This document shows positions 18,201 to 26,495 of a DNA stretch of 64,000 nt, piece by piece. A model generated the notes under the pieces. That model saw only the letters and a program-made list of their open reading frames with translations. It made no database searches and was not told the DNA's origin. Position numbers and translations under genes: made by a program. Origin of the DNA: Myxococcus landrumus (lineage in GTDB: Bacteria; Myxococcota; Myxococcia; Myxococcales; Myxococcaceae); contig NZ_CP071091.1 of assembly GCF_017301635.1 (NCBI RefSeq), positions 4,476,001-4,540,000 of the forward strand, written 5' to 3'. Every line of letters begins with the position of its first letter. Within the stretch, counting starts at the first letter, position 1.

Positions 18201-18409
18201 CGCTCGTCCTCGTGGAAGGCCCTGGCGCGGCGGCGCGCAACAGCATCGGCCTGGTGCTGGTGACGGGCATGGCCATCGGAACGTTCTTCACCCTGTACTT
18301 CGTGCCGGCCATCTACCTGCTCATCGCGAAGACGCGCGTGGTCCCCGCGAATGCGCAGGCGGCCTCCAGCCCGCTCATCGCGGAGCCGGCCACGCAGCAA
18401 GGGGCCTGA
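15287..18409 (+). CDS. RND family efflux permease, HAE1 type
   Basis: A 1040-residue AcrB/MexB-type pump. The first helix (VVALVVNLLLIIAGLQAI) is followed by a large periplasmic loop with the IRARLKLNYDSN type porter segment, and the helix 4 motif GLVVDDAIVVVENVEHH with the proton-relay aspartates. The second half repeats the plan (GLIAKNGILIVDFANRLQ for helix 10), and the protein ends close after helix 12. Length and order match the family. It uses the proton gradient to expel amphiphilic compounds with the adaptor encoded just upstream. A molybdenum hydroxylase lies downstream after a hairpin and is probably a separate unit. Confidence 0.95.
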   Translation: MNFTALFIKRPVVALVVNLLLIIAGLQAIRSLNVRQYPQSENADITVTTVYVGANADLVRGFITTPLERAIASADGIDYLESQSTQGVSIIRARLKLNYDSNRALSEISAKVDQVRGDLPPEAQVPVLNIESAESQAAVAYLSFSSEFLKQHEITDYLTRVVQPRLSSVTGVQRADILGARTFAMRVWMKPDRMAALNISPAQVRQALAANNHLAAVGQTKGALVQVNLTTDTDLHTVEEFRQLIVRREGDAVVRLSDIADVVLGAEDYDSDVAFAGQTAVFIGIWVLPHSNALDVLKDVRVEMESLQRELPKQLEAKIAFDGTTYISSAIDEVVKTLVETLVIVVIIIFLFLGSVRSILIPIVAIPVSLIGTVFLMQVFGFTVNLLTLLAIVLSVGLVVDDAIVVVENVEHHLREGLSPVEAALKSARELVGPIIAMTVTLAAVYAPIAFQGGLTGSLFREFALTLAGAVTLSGVVALTLSPMMSASLLRAGHDNQGLAGFINRTFDRLRAAYARSLDSAMGARRVVYMSWAVLSALALLMFTQSPQELAPNEDQGVIFGFVNTPSNSTIEQLTPAVREMNQSLMQMPESEYTFQITNPGGGFWGLGLKPWEERTRSVGEILAETQMRVNAIPGVQTFAIIPPALPGGGSFPVEFVIASTANTEELLGFAEQLQGKAAASGIFAFPPIIDVKLDQPQSRIELDREKVAQLGLNLGTVGQDLSAAVGGNFVNRFNISGRSYKVIPQVLRVSRLNPDQLKDIHVTGPDGQLVALSSIATIKDTVAPRSLNRFQQLNAVKLSGVAIRPLDEALTYLETEASRILPQGYRLDYTGESRQLRVEGNKFLPAFGLAVVLIFLVLAAQFNSFRDPFIILAGSVPLALFGALLTTFLKMPNPTMPYFTDSFTTTLNIYSQVGLVTLVGLIAKNGILIVDFANRLQEEGRSKLEAIKEASAGRLRPILMTTMATVAGHFPLVLVEGPGAAARNSIGLVLVTGMAIGTFFTLYFVPAIYLLIAKTRVVPANAQAASSPLIAEPATQQGA

Positions 18410-18432
18410 CACGGGCCCGGGATGGCCGCTGA

Positions 18433-18450
18433 CTCGACGTCATCGTCGAG
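18433..18450 (+). terminator. Stem-loop after the RND permease gene
   Basis: CTCGACG (18433-18439) and CGTCGAG (18444-18450) form a perfect 7-bp stem with a 4-base loop, 23 bases after the stop. No T-tract follows, so the terminator call is tentative. Confidence 0.4.
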
Positions 18451-18642
18451 CAGCGGCGTCTCCCCTGGCGCCACGAGCCGGCGGAGTCTTCTTCCGCCCC
18501 CTGGCTCGTGGCGCTTTGTTTTGTCCGATGTGGCGCCCCGCGCGTGTGGTGCCCCGGACATTCCGACGTCAGATGTGTGGCCTCTGGCGACCCACCTGGC
18601 CACACCTTGGGTGCGCGCGGGCCCTGTGCTCTTCTCCGCGCC

Positions 18643-20802
18643 ATGTCGGAAACGCTCGAGCAGGACCCCGCCGTGCCCGCGAAGTTGGACCGGCGTCGAT
18701 TCCTGACCTGGGTCATCGCCTCGCCCACGTTGATGGTCGCCGCGCGGCTGGGATTGGACGTCCCTTCCGCCGAGGCGGCGCCGCAATCCCAGACACATTC
18801 CGAGACAGCCCTCAGTCTGTCCATTGCCATTCAAGACAATGGACGGGTCATCGCCACGCTCCCGCGCACGGAGATGGGCCAGGGCATCACCACGGCCGTG
18901 GCCATGCTCGTCGCCGAAGAGCTCGACCTGCCGCTCGAGCATGTCGAGGTGCGCAGCGCCAACGCGGACTCGCGCTACCTCATCCAGCTCACCGGCCTGT
19001 CGTCGACGATGCGCTATCTGGCGGGCCCGCTTCGCGCGGCGGCGGCGGATGCTCGCGCGCGGCTGGTCACCGCCGCGGCCCTGCGCTGGAAGGTGCTGGC
19101 CTTCCCTCTCACCACGGCGGGCGGCGAGGTGCTCGCGCCCGATGGCCGGAAGGCGGGCTATGGAGAGCTGGCCGTGGAGGCCGCGCGGGTGCTGCTGCCC
19201 TTGGTCTCCACGCAGCCCAAGGACCCCAGCGAGTACACGCTGGTGGGCCAGCCCACCGGACGCATCGACGCGCGCGACATCGTCACCGGCGCGGCGCGGT
19301 ATGCGCTGGACCTGGACCTTCCCGACGCGCTTCCCACCGTCGTGGCGCGGCCCCCGACGCTGCGAGGCACCGTCCAGTCCTTAGACGACACCGCCGCGCG
19401 GGCGATGCCCGGTGTGGTGGGCGTGGTGCGGTTGGAGTCCGGCGTGGCCGTGGTGGCCCAGAACTTCGCGCAGGCCTTCGCGGCGCGGGACGCGTTGAAC
19501 ATTACCTGGCGGCCAGGGCCCGCCAGCCCCCTGTCCGACGGGGACATCCGAACGAAGCTGCGGGATGCCATCGGCCCCAAGCCCCTGCCTCCGCTGTTCA
19601 CCGCGCGGACCTTGGAGGGACGCTTCGACTTCCCCTACCTCGCCCACGCGCCCATGGAGACGCAGAGCTGCGTGGCGCACGTGCGAGGGAATCAAGCGGA
19701 CATCTGGCTGGGCGCCCAGGACCCCAAGTTCGCGCAGCGCGAGGTGGCCAAGGCGCTGGGCTGGGTGCTCGCGCCGCACCAGGTCTCCGTGCATGTCCTC
19801 CGGGCGGGTGGCGGCTTCGGCCGCAGGTTCTTCAACGAGGCCGCGGTGGAGGCGGCGCTCGTGTCGCGCGCCGTCGGCAAGCCCGTGAAGTTGATGTGGA
19901 GCCGCAACGACGACATGCGCCACGGGCGCTTCCGCCCCGCGAGCCACCACCGCATCCTCGCCCACGTGGGCCCGGGTGGAGGACTGCTCGGCTGGAACCA
20001 CCGCGCCGCGATTCCCACGGTGGAGTTTCCGCATGGCTTCGGCGACGCCGTCACCGCGCTCGTCGGAGAGCTGCTGCCCGACGTGACGAGCGCCGTGTTC
20101 TTCACCCTCACCCAGCACCTGCCCTACCGCTTCGGGCTGGTGACACAGGAGCTGCGCGAGGTCTCCATCCCCGTCCCCACCGCATCCTTCCGCTCGGTGT
20201 TCACCAGCCAGGTGGGCGTGGCCAACGAGGTCTTCATCGACCAGGTGGCTCGCGAGCTTCGGGTCGACCCGGTGGAGCTGCGGCGCTCGCGGCTGTCGTC
20301 CTCGCGACTCAAGGCCGTGCTGGACAAGGTGGTGGCCGAGGGACACTGGGGCCGCGCGCTGCCGCCGGGCGTCGCCCAGGGCGTCGCGGTGCTGGAGGAG
20401 TGGAACAGCGCCATCGCCCACCTCGTGGAGGTGGATGTCACGGGGACGGAGCCCCGGGTGTTGCGCGTCGTCATCGCCGCGGACGTGGGGCTGCCCATCA
20501 ACCCCAAGGGCATCGAAGCGCAATTGCAGGGCGCGGCGGTGGACGCGATGTCCACGACGCTGAGCGCTGGAATCCACATCGACGCGGGCGCCGTGCGTGA
20601 AGGCAGCTTCGCGGACTACCACTGGCTGCGCATGAAGCACGTCCCCGCCGATATCCAGGTGCACCTGGTCCGGTCGGATGACCGCGTGGGCGGCGTGGGG
20701 GAGCTGGGCTATCCCAGCGCCGCGGCAGCGCTGACCAATGCCCTGGCCCGCGCCACCGGAACGATGCCCACCCACTTTCCCATCCTCGACAAGGGAGTCT
20801 GA
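18643..20802 (+). CDS. Molybdenum hydroxylase large subunit (isoquinoline 1-oxidoreductase beta-like)
   Basis: A 719-residue xanthine-oxidase family subunit. The N-terminus carries a twin-arginine signal (RRRFLTW plus a hydrophobic run ending near AEAA), so the folded, cofactor-loaded enzyme is expected outside the cytoplasm. Family features include [20 protein letters not shown] near the start, [20 protein letters not shown] in the middle, and [18 protein letters not shown] with the active-site glutamate near the C-terminus. The partner iron-sulfur subunit follows two bases after the stop. No FAD subunit is encoded, as in IorAB-type enzymes, which pass electrons to cytochromes or other acceptors. 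Substrate unknown. Confidence 0.88.
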   Translation: MSETLEQDPAVPAKLDRRRFLTWVIASPTLMVAARLGLDVPSAEAAPQSQTHSETALSLSIAIQDNGRVIATLPRTEMGQGITTAVAMLVAEELDLPLEHVEVRSANADSRYLIQLTGLSSTMRYLAGPLRAAAADARARLVTAAALRWKVLAFPLTTAGGEVLAPDGRKAGYGELAVEAARVLLPLVSTQPKDPSEYTLVGQPTGRIDARDIVTGAARYALDLDLPDALPTVVARPPTLRGTVQSLDDTAARAMPGVVGVVRLESGVAVVAQNFAQAFAARDALNITWRPGPASPLSDGDIRTKLRDAIGPKPLPPLFTARTLEGRFDFPYLAHAPMETQSCVAHVRGNQADIWLGAQDPKFAQREVAKALGWVLAPHQVSVHVLRAGGGFGRRFFNEAAVEAALVSRAVGKPVKLMWSRNDDMRHGRFRPASHHRILAHVGPGGGLLGWNHRAAIPTVEFPHGFGDAVTALVGELLPDVTSAVFFTLTQHLPYRFGLVTQELREVSIPVPTASFRSVFTSQVGVANEVFIDQVARELRVDPVELRRSRLSSSRLKAVLDKVVAEGHWGRALPPGVAQGVAVLEEWNSAIAHLVEVDVTGTEPRVLRVVIAADVGLPINPKGIEAQLQGAAVDAMSTTLSAGIHIDAGAVREGSFADYHWLRMKHVPADIQVHLVRSDDRVGGVGELGYPSAAAALTNALARATGTMPTHFPILDKGV

Positions 20803-20804
20803 CC

Positions 20805-21284
20805 ATGCCGGCCCATCAGTTCATCCTCAATGGTCAAAGCGTGTCGGTGGAGCTGCCCTCGGACGTGCCGCTGCTCTGGGTGCTGCGCGATGTCCTGGGC
20901 GTCAAGGGGCCCAAGTACGGCTGTGGCGTGGGCGTGTGTGGCGCGTGCACCAGCCACCTGGATGGCGAGGCCTTCCGTCCCTGCATCCACCCCGTCGGCG
21001 AGCTGGCTGGCCGCGAGGTGATGACCATCGAGGGGCTGGGCGCATCGGGGCTGCATCCCGTGCAGGAGGCGTGGATTGCCGAGGACGTGGCCCAGTGTGG
21101 CTTCTGTCAGCCCGGGCAAATCATGGCCGCCGTCGCCCTGCTGCGAACGAACCTCCAGCCCTCCGACGCGGACATCGACGCCGCCATGAGTGACAACGTC
21201 TGTCGCTGCGGCACCTATGTCCGCATCCGCGCCGCCATCAAGCGCGCGGCCCTCCTGCTCAGGAATGGCGCCACGGCCAGGTGA
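20805..21284 (+). CDS. (2Fe-2S) ferredoxin-type subunit of the molybdenum hydroxylase (IorA-like)
   Basis: A 159-residue iron-sulfur subunit. The first cluster is bound by the CGVGVCGAC cysteines with a further Cys at RPC; the second by CGFCQPGQ and CRCGTY. This two-cluster arrangement, of about 150-160 residues, is the standard small subunit of the xanthine-oxidase family. It passes electrons from the molybdenum centre to an external acceptor. It starts two bases after the large subunit, so both are surely co-translated. It has no signal of its own and probably rides out with the Tat-targeted large subunit. Confidence 0.92.
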   Translation: MPAHQFILNGQSVSVELPSDVPLLWVLRDVLGVKGPKYGCGVGVCGACTSHLDGEAFRPCIHPVGELAGREVMTIEGLGASGLHPVQEAWIAEDVAQCGFCQPGQIMAAVALLRTNLQPSDADIDAAMSDNVCRCGTYVRIRAAIKRAALLLRNGATAR

Positions 21285-21467
21285 GCGAGGACAACCCTTC
21301 AGGCTAGCACTGCTCTTCGCCCTTCCCCGAATGGCCCTTGTCGCATGCACTCCGACCGGTCTACGACGAAAATCGTACCTGTCGTGTTCCATCCAAGACT
21401 CTACGGTGTGGGCGCTGACCGGTGGCGATGTCCCGTTGGACATGGCCTGGCGGCAGGAGCCCACGAC

Positions 21468-23102
21468 ATGGCGTTCGCGGCATTCCCCTTCCGTGCAGTC
21501 CTGATTGGATTCGTCTCCCTGGGTATCGGCTGTTCCGACAAGCCCGAGCCCAAGCCCCCGCCCACTCCGGTGGAGCCCTGGGATGGGACGTACACACCGC
21601 TGGCCGAGCCCTCGGACTGGGTCGACCGGGGCGCACTCGCGGCCTGCGCCTTCACGCCCCCGGCGGGAACCCTCATCGATTGCGACAACCCCGCACTCTT
21701 CGACCTCTCGAAGTGCGACACGGCCTCCCTTGCCACCCTGGACCCGCACGGCGTCTACCAGGTGGACATGCGTTACACCTCGGGCGTGTCTGACTTCGCG
21801 GGATTCCGAATCCCCGAGGACGGCAGCGTCGGTTCCATCAACAGCGGGTACAGCCTGCCCGCACCCCTCATCCGGCAGCAGTTGAAGGGGAGCTTCCAGC
21901 TCTCGGCGAAGTTCACCACCCGGACGACCGTCCGTCAGCTCGTCCTCGCGGGCTGCGGCGTCACGGGCCCGGGCACCGTGACGGGCTGCTTCGCCCGCTG
22001 CACCAATGGGAAGGTCGCGTCGTCGGGCACGTTCGAGGCCGCGCGGATGACCTGGGGCCGGGGTGAGTCCGAGTCATCAGGGGGGCTGCGACTGCTCTCC
22101 GAACTGCACGTCGGGATGCTCCGCCCGGTGGACGTCTACGTTCACCGAAAGCACGCCTACGTCGTGGCCGTCGACGACTTCTACACCGAGGACAAGGGTG
22201 GGCTCGCGGTGGTGGACGTCAGCGACCCGCGCCACCCCGTCATCCGGAAGAAGATCACCCTGCCGGGCGACTCCTTCTGGAACGCGGCCTGGGCCAAGGA
22301 CGACACGCTCTACATCGGCAGCAGGGCCTCGGGCGTCATCGTCTACGACATCTCCAATCCGGCCGACCCCGTCTTCGTGCGCAGCCTGCCCACCGGCGCA
22401 CCCGTCAACGTCCACACCCTCTTCGTGGAGGGCAACCGGCTGTATGCGGTGTCCCCGTCACCGGCGGTGGCCGGGGAGACGCTCATCTTCGACATCTCCT
22501 CACCGCGAGAGCCCGTCCTGCTCAACCGCCTTGTCACGCCCGACGAGGTGTCCTGGGTTCCCTCCGCCCACGACTCGTTCGCGTACGAAGACAGGCTCTA
22601 CGTCAACCAGTTCTCGACGGGCTACGTCGTCTTCGACGTGAAGGACGCGCAGAACCCTCGCCAGTTGGGCCGCTACACCTTCTCCGTGGATGGCCGGGAG
22701 CCGCTGAGTCACGCGAGCGCGGTGGGGACCTTCGCCGGGAAGACCATCGCCTTCGAGGGCGGCGAGGGTGCGGGCACGCACCTGCGGGTGTTGGACGTGA
22801 CGGACCCGGCGAACATCCAGCTCATCGGCCGCTACAAGCTGCGCCAGCAGACCTCCATCCACAACATCATCCTCAAGGACAAGCTGCTCTACATCACCTA
22901 CTACCAGGAGGGCCTGCGCGTGCTGGACGTCTCCGTGCCGACCCAGCCGCGAGAGGTGGCCTACTTCAACACCTATCGCGAGTCCGACCCCGGCCGGACC
23001 GATGACCTCCTCGACGGTGCCATCGGCGTCCGCGTCCCCGGAGATGGCTCCGTGTACGTCGTGGACATCACGCGCGGCTTGTTGATCCTCAACGAGCTCT
23101 GA
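21468..23102 (+). CDS. LVIVD-repeat beta-propeller lipoprotein, copy 1
   Basis: A 544-residue predicted lipoprotein (signal ending SLGIGC, then a Pro/Lys-rich spacer KPEPKPPPTP). The region from about residue 230 contains repeated blades with a GLAVVDVSD, VIVYDISNP, LIFDISSP, YVVFDVKD, LRVLDVTDP, LRVLDVSVP rhythm, typical of LVIVD-repeat surface propellers. The N-terminal ~200 residues form a separate Cys-containing domain I do not recognise (CDNPALFDLSKCD, AGCGVTGPGTVTGCF). ATG 21468 was chosen because a GGAG lies about 10 bases upstream and the signal peptide starts there. It is probably anchored in the outer membrane. A close paralogue follows directly. Confidence 0.85.
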   Translation: MAFAAFPFRAVLIGFVSLGIGCSDKPEPKPPPTPVEPWDGTYTPLAEPSDWVDRGALAACAFTPPAGTLIDCDNPALFDLSKCDTASLATLDPHGVYQVDMRYTSGVSDFAGFRIPEDGSVGSINSGYSLPAPLIRQQLKGSFQLSAKFTTRTTVRQLVLAGCGVTGPGTVTGCFARCTNGKVASSGTFEAARMTWGRGESESSGGLRLLSELHVGMLRPVDVYVHRKHAYVVAVDDFYTEDKGGLAVVDVSDPRHPVIRKKITLPGDSFWNAAWAKDDTLYIGSRASGVIVYDISNPADPVFVRSLPTGAPVNVHTLFVEGNRLYAVSPSPAVAGETLIFDISSPREPVLLNRLVTPDEVSWVPSAHDSFAYEDRLYVNQFSTGYVVFDVKDAQNPRQLGRYTFSVDGREPLSHASAVGTFAGKTIAFEGGEGAGTHLRVLDVTDPANIQLIGRYKLRQQTSIHNIILKDKLLYITYYQEGLRVLDVSVPTQPREVAYFNTYRESDPGRTDDLLDGAIGVRVPGDGSVYVVDITRGLLILNEL

Positions 23103-23289
23103 GGCCGCCTGGGTCGACCCTTCAGGCTAGCACCGCTCTCCACCTTCCCCCGAATAGCCCTTGTCGCGTGCACGCCGCGCGGACGGCGCCAGGAATCGCG
23201 CTCTCGGCGCCTCACCCCGGACGCTTAGTGAGGGCGATGACCGGTGGCGATGTCTCCCTCGACATGGCCCAACGACAGGAGCCCACGAC

Positions 23290-24924
23290 ATGGCGTTCGC
23301 GGCATTCCCCTTCCGTGCAGTCCTGATGGGAGTCCTCTCCCTGGGCATCGGTTGTTCCGACAAGCCCGAGCCCAAGCCCCCGCCCACTCCCGTGGAGCCC
23401 TGGGATGGGACGTACACGCCGCTGGTGGAGCTCTCGGACTGGGTGGACCGGGGTGCCTTCGCGCCCTGCTCCTTCACGCCTCCCTCAGGGACCAACATCG
23501 ATTGCGACAACCCCGCGCTCTTCGACCTCTCGCAGTGCGATACGGCCTCGCTCGACACCCTGGAACCGCACGGCGTCTACCACGTGGACATGCGCCTCAC
23601 CTCGGGCCAGCCGGACGCCGCGGGCTTTCGGATTCCCGCGGACGGCAGCACCGGGACCATCAACAACCAGTACAGCTGGCCCACGCCCCTCACGCGGCAG
23701 CAGTTGAAGGGGAGCTTCCAGCTCTCGGCGAAGTTCACCCTTCGGAACCGCGTCCGCCAGCTCGTCTTCGCGGGCTGCGGCGTCACAGGCCCGGGAACCG
23801 TGACGGGCTGCTTCGCCCACTGCGCCAATGGGAAGTTCACGTCGTCGGGCACCTTCGAGGCCGCGCGGATGACCTGGGGCCGCGGTGAGTCCGAGTCATC
23901 AGGGGGGCTGCGACTGCTCTCCGAGACACACCTCCAGACAGACCTCCCGGTGGACGTCTACGTCCACCGCCAGCACGCCTACGTCGTGTCCGTCGACGAC
24001 GTCCTCTCGCAGACCCTGGGTGGACTCGCGGTGGTGGATGTCAGCGACCCGAACCACCCCATCATCCGGAAGAAGATCACCCTGCCAGGTGACTCGTTCT
24101 GGAACGCGGTCTGGGCCAAGGACAACGCGCTCTACATCGCCAGCGACGTCTCGGGCGTCGTCGTCTTCGACATCTCCAACCCCGCCGAGCCCGTCTTCGT
24201 GCGCAGCCTGCCCACCGGCGCGCGCATCAACGTCCACACCCTCTTCGTGGAGGGCAACCGGCTGTATGCGATGTCCCCGTCACCGGCGGTGACCGGGGAG
24301 ACACTCGTCTTCGACATCTCCTCGCCGCTGGAGCCCGTCCTGCTCAACCGCCTCGTCACGCCCGACGAGGTGTCCTGGCTCCCCTACACCCATGACGCGT
24401 TCGCCTATGAAGACAAGCTCTACATCAACAAGTACTCCACGGGTTACGTCGTCTTCGACGTGAAGGACGCGCAGAACCCGCGCCAGTTGGGCCGCTACAC
24501 CTTCTCCGTGGACGGTCGTGAGCCGATGAGTCACGCGAGCGCGGTGGGGACCTTCGCCGGGAAGACCATCGCCTTCGAGGGCGGCGAGGGCTCGGGCACG
24601 CACCTGCGGGTGCTGGACGTGACGGACCCGGCGAACATCCAGCTCATCGGCCGCTACAAGCTGCGCCAGCAGACCTCCATCCACAACATCATCCTCAAGG
24701 ACAAGCTGCTCTACATCACCTACTACCATGAGGGCCTGCGCGTGCTGGATGTCTCCGTGCCCACCCAGCCGCGCGAGATTGCGTACTTCAACACCTATCG
24801 CGAGTCGGACCGGGGCCGGACCGATGAGCTCCTCACCGGCGCCATCGGCGTCCGCGTCCCCGGGGACGGCTCCGTGTACGTCGTGGACACGTCTCGCGGC
24901 TTGATGATCTTCAACGAGCCTTGA
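23290..24924 (+). CDS. LVIVD-repeat beta-propeller lipoprotein, copy 2
   Basis: This is the tandem paralogue of the preceding gene, with the same 544-residue length, signal peptide, N-terminal Cys-containing domain and propeller blades. By eye the last ~200 residues differ at only about 20 positions, while the N-terminal domain differs more, so the copies seem to diverge unevenly. The stop codon overlaps by 14 bases the end of a convergent gene on the other strand. Function unknown; a surface adhesin or scaffold is possible but not shown. Confidence 0.85.
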   Translation: MAFAAFPFRAVLMGVLSLGIGCSDKPEPKPPPTPVEPWDGTYTPLVELSDWVDRGAFAPCSFTPPSGTNIDCDNPALFDLSQCDTASLDTLEPHGVYHVDMRLTSGQPDAAGFRIPADGSTGTINNQYSWPTPLTRQQLKGSFQLSAKFTLRNRVRQLVFAGCGVTGPGTVTGCFAHCANGKFTSSGTFEAARMTWGRGESESSGGLRLLSETHLQTDLPVDVYVHRQHAYVVSVDDVLSQTLGGLAVVDVSDPNHPIIRKKITLPGDSFWNAVWAKDNALYIASDVSGVVVFDISNPAEPVFVRSLPTGARINVHTLFVEGNRLYAMSPSPAVTGETLVFDISSPLEPVLLNRLVTPDEVSWLPYTHDAFAYEDKLYINKYSTGYVVFDVKDAQNPRQLGRYTFSVDGREPMSHASAVGTFAGKTIAFEGGEGSGTHLRVLDVTDPANIQLIGRYKLRQQTSIHNIILKDKLLYITYYHEGLRVLDVSVPTQPREIAYFNTYRESDRGRTDELLTGAIGVRVPGDGSVYVVDTSRGLMIFNEP

Positions 24925-25846
24925 GGCCGCCCGCTGGCGTGGAGTCCACGGGCATCATCGTGAACCGATGCGCCAGGTCCATCGCCAGCACGCCCCCCGA
25001 GGCGCGGAGGGCAATCTCTCCGGAGAGGCTCCGCCACCGGCCTTCCTCCACCAGGAACTCTCCCCGCCCCACATAGTGCGCCGCATCGGAGGCCGGGACT
25101 CGCTTGCGTCCCGGCCCCCAGCTCACGTAGTCGCCCTGGTCCTGGGCGATGAGCGTGAAGTCGATGACCGCCACGGTCCGCCCCTTGGCTTCGCGCACGA
25201 GCGCCGCGAGCCGGACGCGGTTGACCCGCACGCTCCGCTCCTCCTCCCAGAACATCATGTCGAACGCCGACCGGGCCCCCACCAGGTCCGCGCTGTGCGT
25301 CCAGGTGTCGCCCACGGCGACGCGACGCCCCGGCAGCTCGAACAGCAGCGCCACCAGGTTGTGCTGCACGGGCGACACCTGCGCCGTGATGACCCCGATG
25401 TCCATCATCGACGAGGAGGCCACGACCTGCCCCTCCAGCGCCTGGAAGATTCGCCGCCTCCGCACCGCCGCGGGGGAGTCCTCCTCCGGCGCCGCATCCA
25501 CGACCCGCGTCATCTTCACCTGGGCGGAGACATCTCCCGAGGGCAGGCGCGACAGCTCCGCCGACAGCTCCAGCTCGCTCGGCATGAGCAGCGCGCCCCC
25601 CTTCGCGCGCTCCTCCTCCGGCAGCCCCCAAAGACTCACGGCGGATGGCTCATGGCGAATCATCCCCGTGCCCTCGGGCAGACGCCGCACGCTCAGCACG
25701 TAGCGCTGAGGTGCGCGAGCGACCTTCCAGCGCAGCTCGACGGACTCCGGACGCTCCACGCCCTTCGCCATGGCGGGGACACCGCACAGCAGGACCACGA
25801 GCGAGGACACCCACTGCAAAGCCGACACGCGAAAGCGATGGGACAT
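24911..25846 (-). CDS. Secreted unknown protein
   Basis: A 311-residue protein with a clear signal peptide (WVSSLVVLLCGVPAMAKG). The mature part is beta-rich, with a central VAVGDTWTHSADL segment and a repeated LRW/LSV strand pattern, reminiscent of DUF6263-like secreted proteins, though I cannot confirm that family. The frame is open for 68 codons upstream, but ATG 25846 is chosen because the signal peptide begins there and GAGAGGG lies at the right distance. It is convergent with the second LVIVD gene and overlaps it by 14 bases. Its start is divergent from the MazF-like gene. Confidence 0.75.
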   Translation of the reverse strand: MSHRFRVSALQWVSSLVVLLCGVPAMAKGVERPESVELRWKVARAPQRYVLSVRRLPEGTGMIRHEPSAVSLWGLPEEERAKGGALLMPSELELSAELSRLPSGDVSAQVKMTRVVDAAPEEDSPAAVRRRRIFQALEGQVVASSSMMDIGVITAQVSPVQHNLVALLFELPGRRVAVGDTWTHSADLVGARSAFDMMFWEEERSVRVNRVRLAALVREAKGRTVAVIDFTLIAQDQGDYVSWGPGRKRVPASDAAHYVGRGEFLVEEGRWRSLSGEIALRASGGVLAMDLAHRFTMMPVDSTPAGGLKAR

Positions 25847-25952
25847 GGAACCCTCTCTCAAGCGCCCCGGCCCTCCGACGAAAGCGGCCGACGGAGCGCG
25901 GCGCGCGCGGCTTGCCACGAGGCACCCCGCAGGCGAGGCTCGCGGGCGCGAC

Positions 25953-26348
25953 ATGACGACGAACCCAGCAGTCCCCACGGGCCCTCGGTCCGAGGACATC
26001 CACCGCGGCGATGTGTTCTGGGTGGCCCCGGATGACTCCCGAGGGCCCACCCCGGACTACTCGCATCCTCACGTCGTGGTCCAGGACGACGTCTTCAATC
26101 ACTCGCGCATCACCACCGTGGTGATGTGTGCGCTGACCTCCAACCTCCACCGGGCCACCGAGCCCGGGAACGTGCTGCTGGAGCCAGGCGAAGGCGACCT
26201 CCCCAAGCAGAGCGTGGTGGTCGTCTCGCAGATCTCCTCGGTCGAGAAGTCCCGCCTCGGTGAGCGCATCGGCGCGCTGTCCGACGCGCGCGTGGAGCAG
26301 GTGCTCGCCGGCCTGCGCTTCCAACAGCAAGCGTTCTTCCGGCGGTAA
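25953..26348 (+). CDS. MazF/PemK-family endoribonuclease toxin, apparently without antitoxin
   Basis: A 131-residue single-domain protein. It starts with the family hallmark HRGDVFWVAPDD, followed by HPHVVVQDDVFNHSRI and VVMCALTSNLH, and a PKQSVVVVSQISSVEKSRL strand-turn segment. This is the SH3-like barrel of MazF/PemK/CcdB-type toxins, which cut mRNA at short sites. An antitoxin normally sits directly upstream, but the 106 bases before this gene carry no frame of suitable length, and the neighbour beyond is on the other strand. It is either an orphan or uses a distant partner. No disabling change is visible. Confidence 0.82.
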   Translation: MTTNPAVPTGPRSEDIHRGDVFWVAPDDSRGPTPDYSHPHVVVQDDVFNHSRITTVVMCALTSNLHRATEPGNVLLEPGEGDLPKQSVVVVSQISSVEKSRLGERIGALSDARVEQVLAGLRFQQQAFFRR

Positions 26349-26495
26349 CCCCTTCGCGTTCCGTCGGGACGCAGCCAGGTTCCATCAGGACGCGCGCCTC
26401 CCCTCCGCCGTCGGAGGCATCCCTCCAGCGCCCAGCGTGGACACCGAAGGCACGAGGCTTGCTCAAGGCCAGACGACCTTCGAGAGGGCTCCGTC

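Larger units (their letters stand above)
21295..24924 (+). repeat. Tandem duplication of a 1.8-kb unit (gene plus upstream region)
   Basis: Copy 1 spans about 21295-23102 and copy 2 about 23118-24924; homologous points are offset by about 1822 bases. Each copy begins with the same CCCTTCAGGCTAGCAC box about 170 bases before its start codon, and each ends with the stop of a 544-residue lipoprotein. The 3' parts are nearly identical and the 5' upstream parts more diverged. Confidence 0.9.

Noticed and set aside
15212..18412. A 1066-codon open frame on the minus strand
   Set aside because: It is the antisense of the RND permease gene, and its product is His/Arg/Asp-rich low-complexity, the usual high-G+C shadow.
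18351..20600. A 749-codon plus-strand frame
   Set aside because: It is a shifted frame of the molybdenum hydroxylase gene with Arg/Ala/Gly-rich product.
23140..23170. Sigma-54 promoter upstream of the LVIVD genes
   Set aside because: Copy 1 has a GG-N10-GC-like tract near 21332, but copy 2 lacks the GG, so it is not conserved between duplicates.
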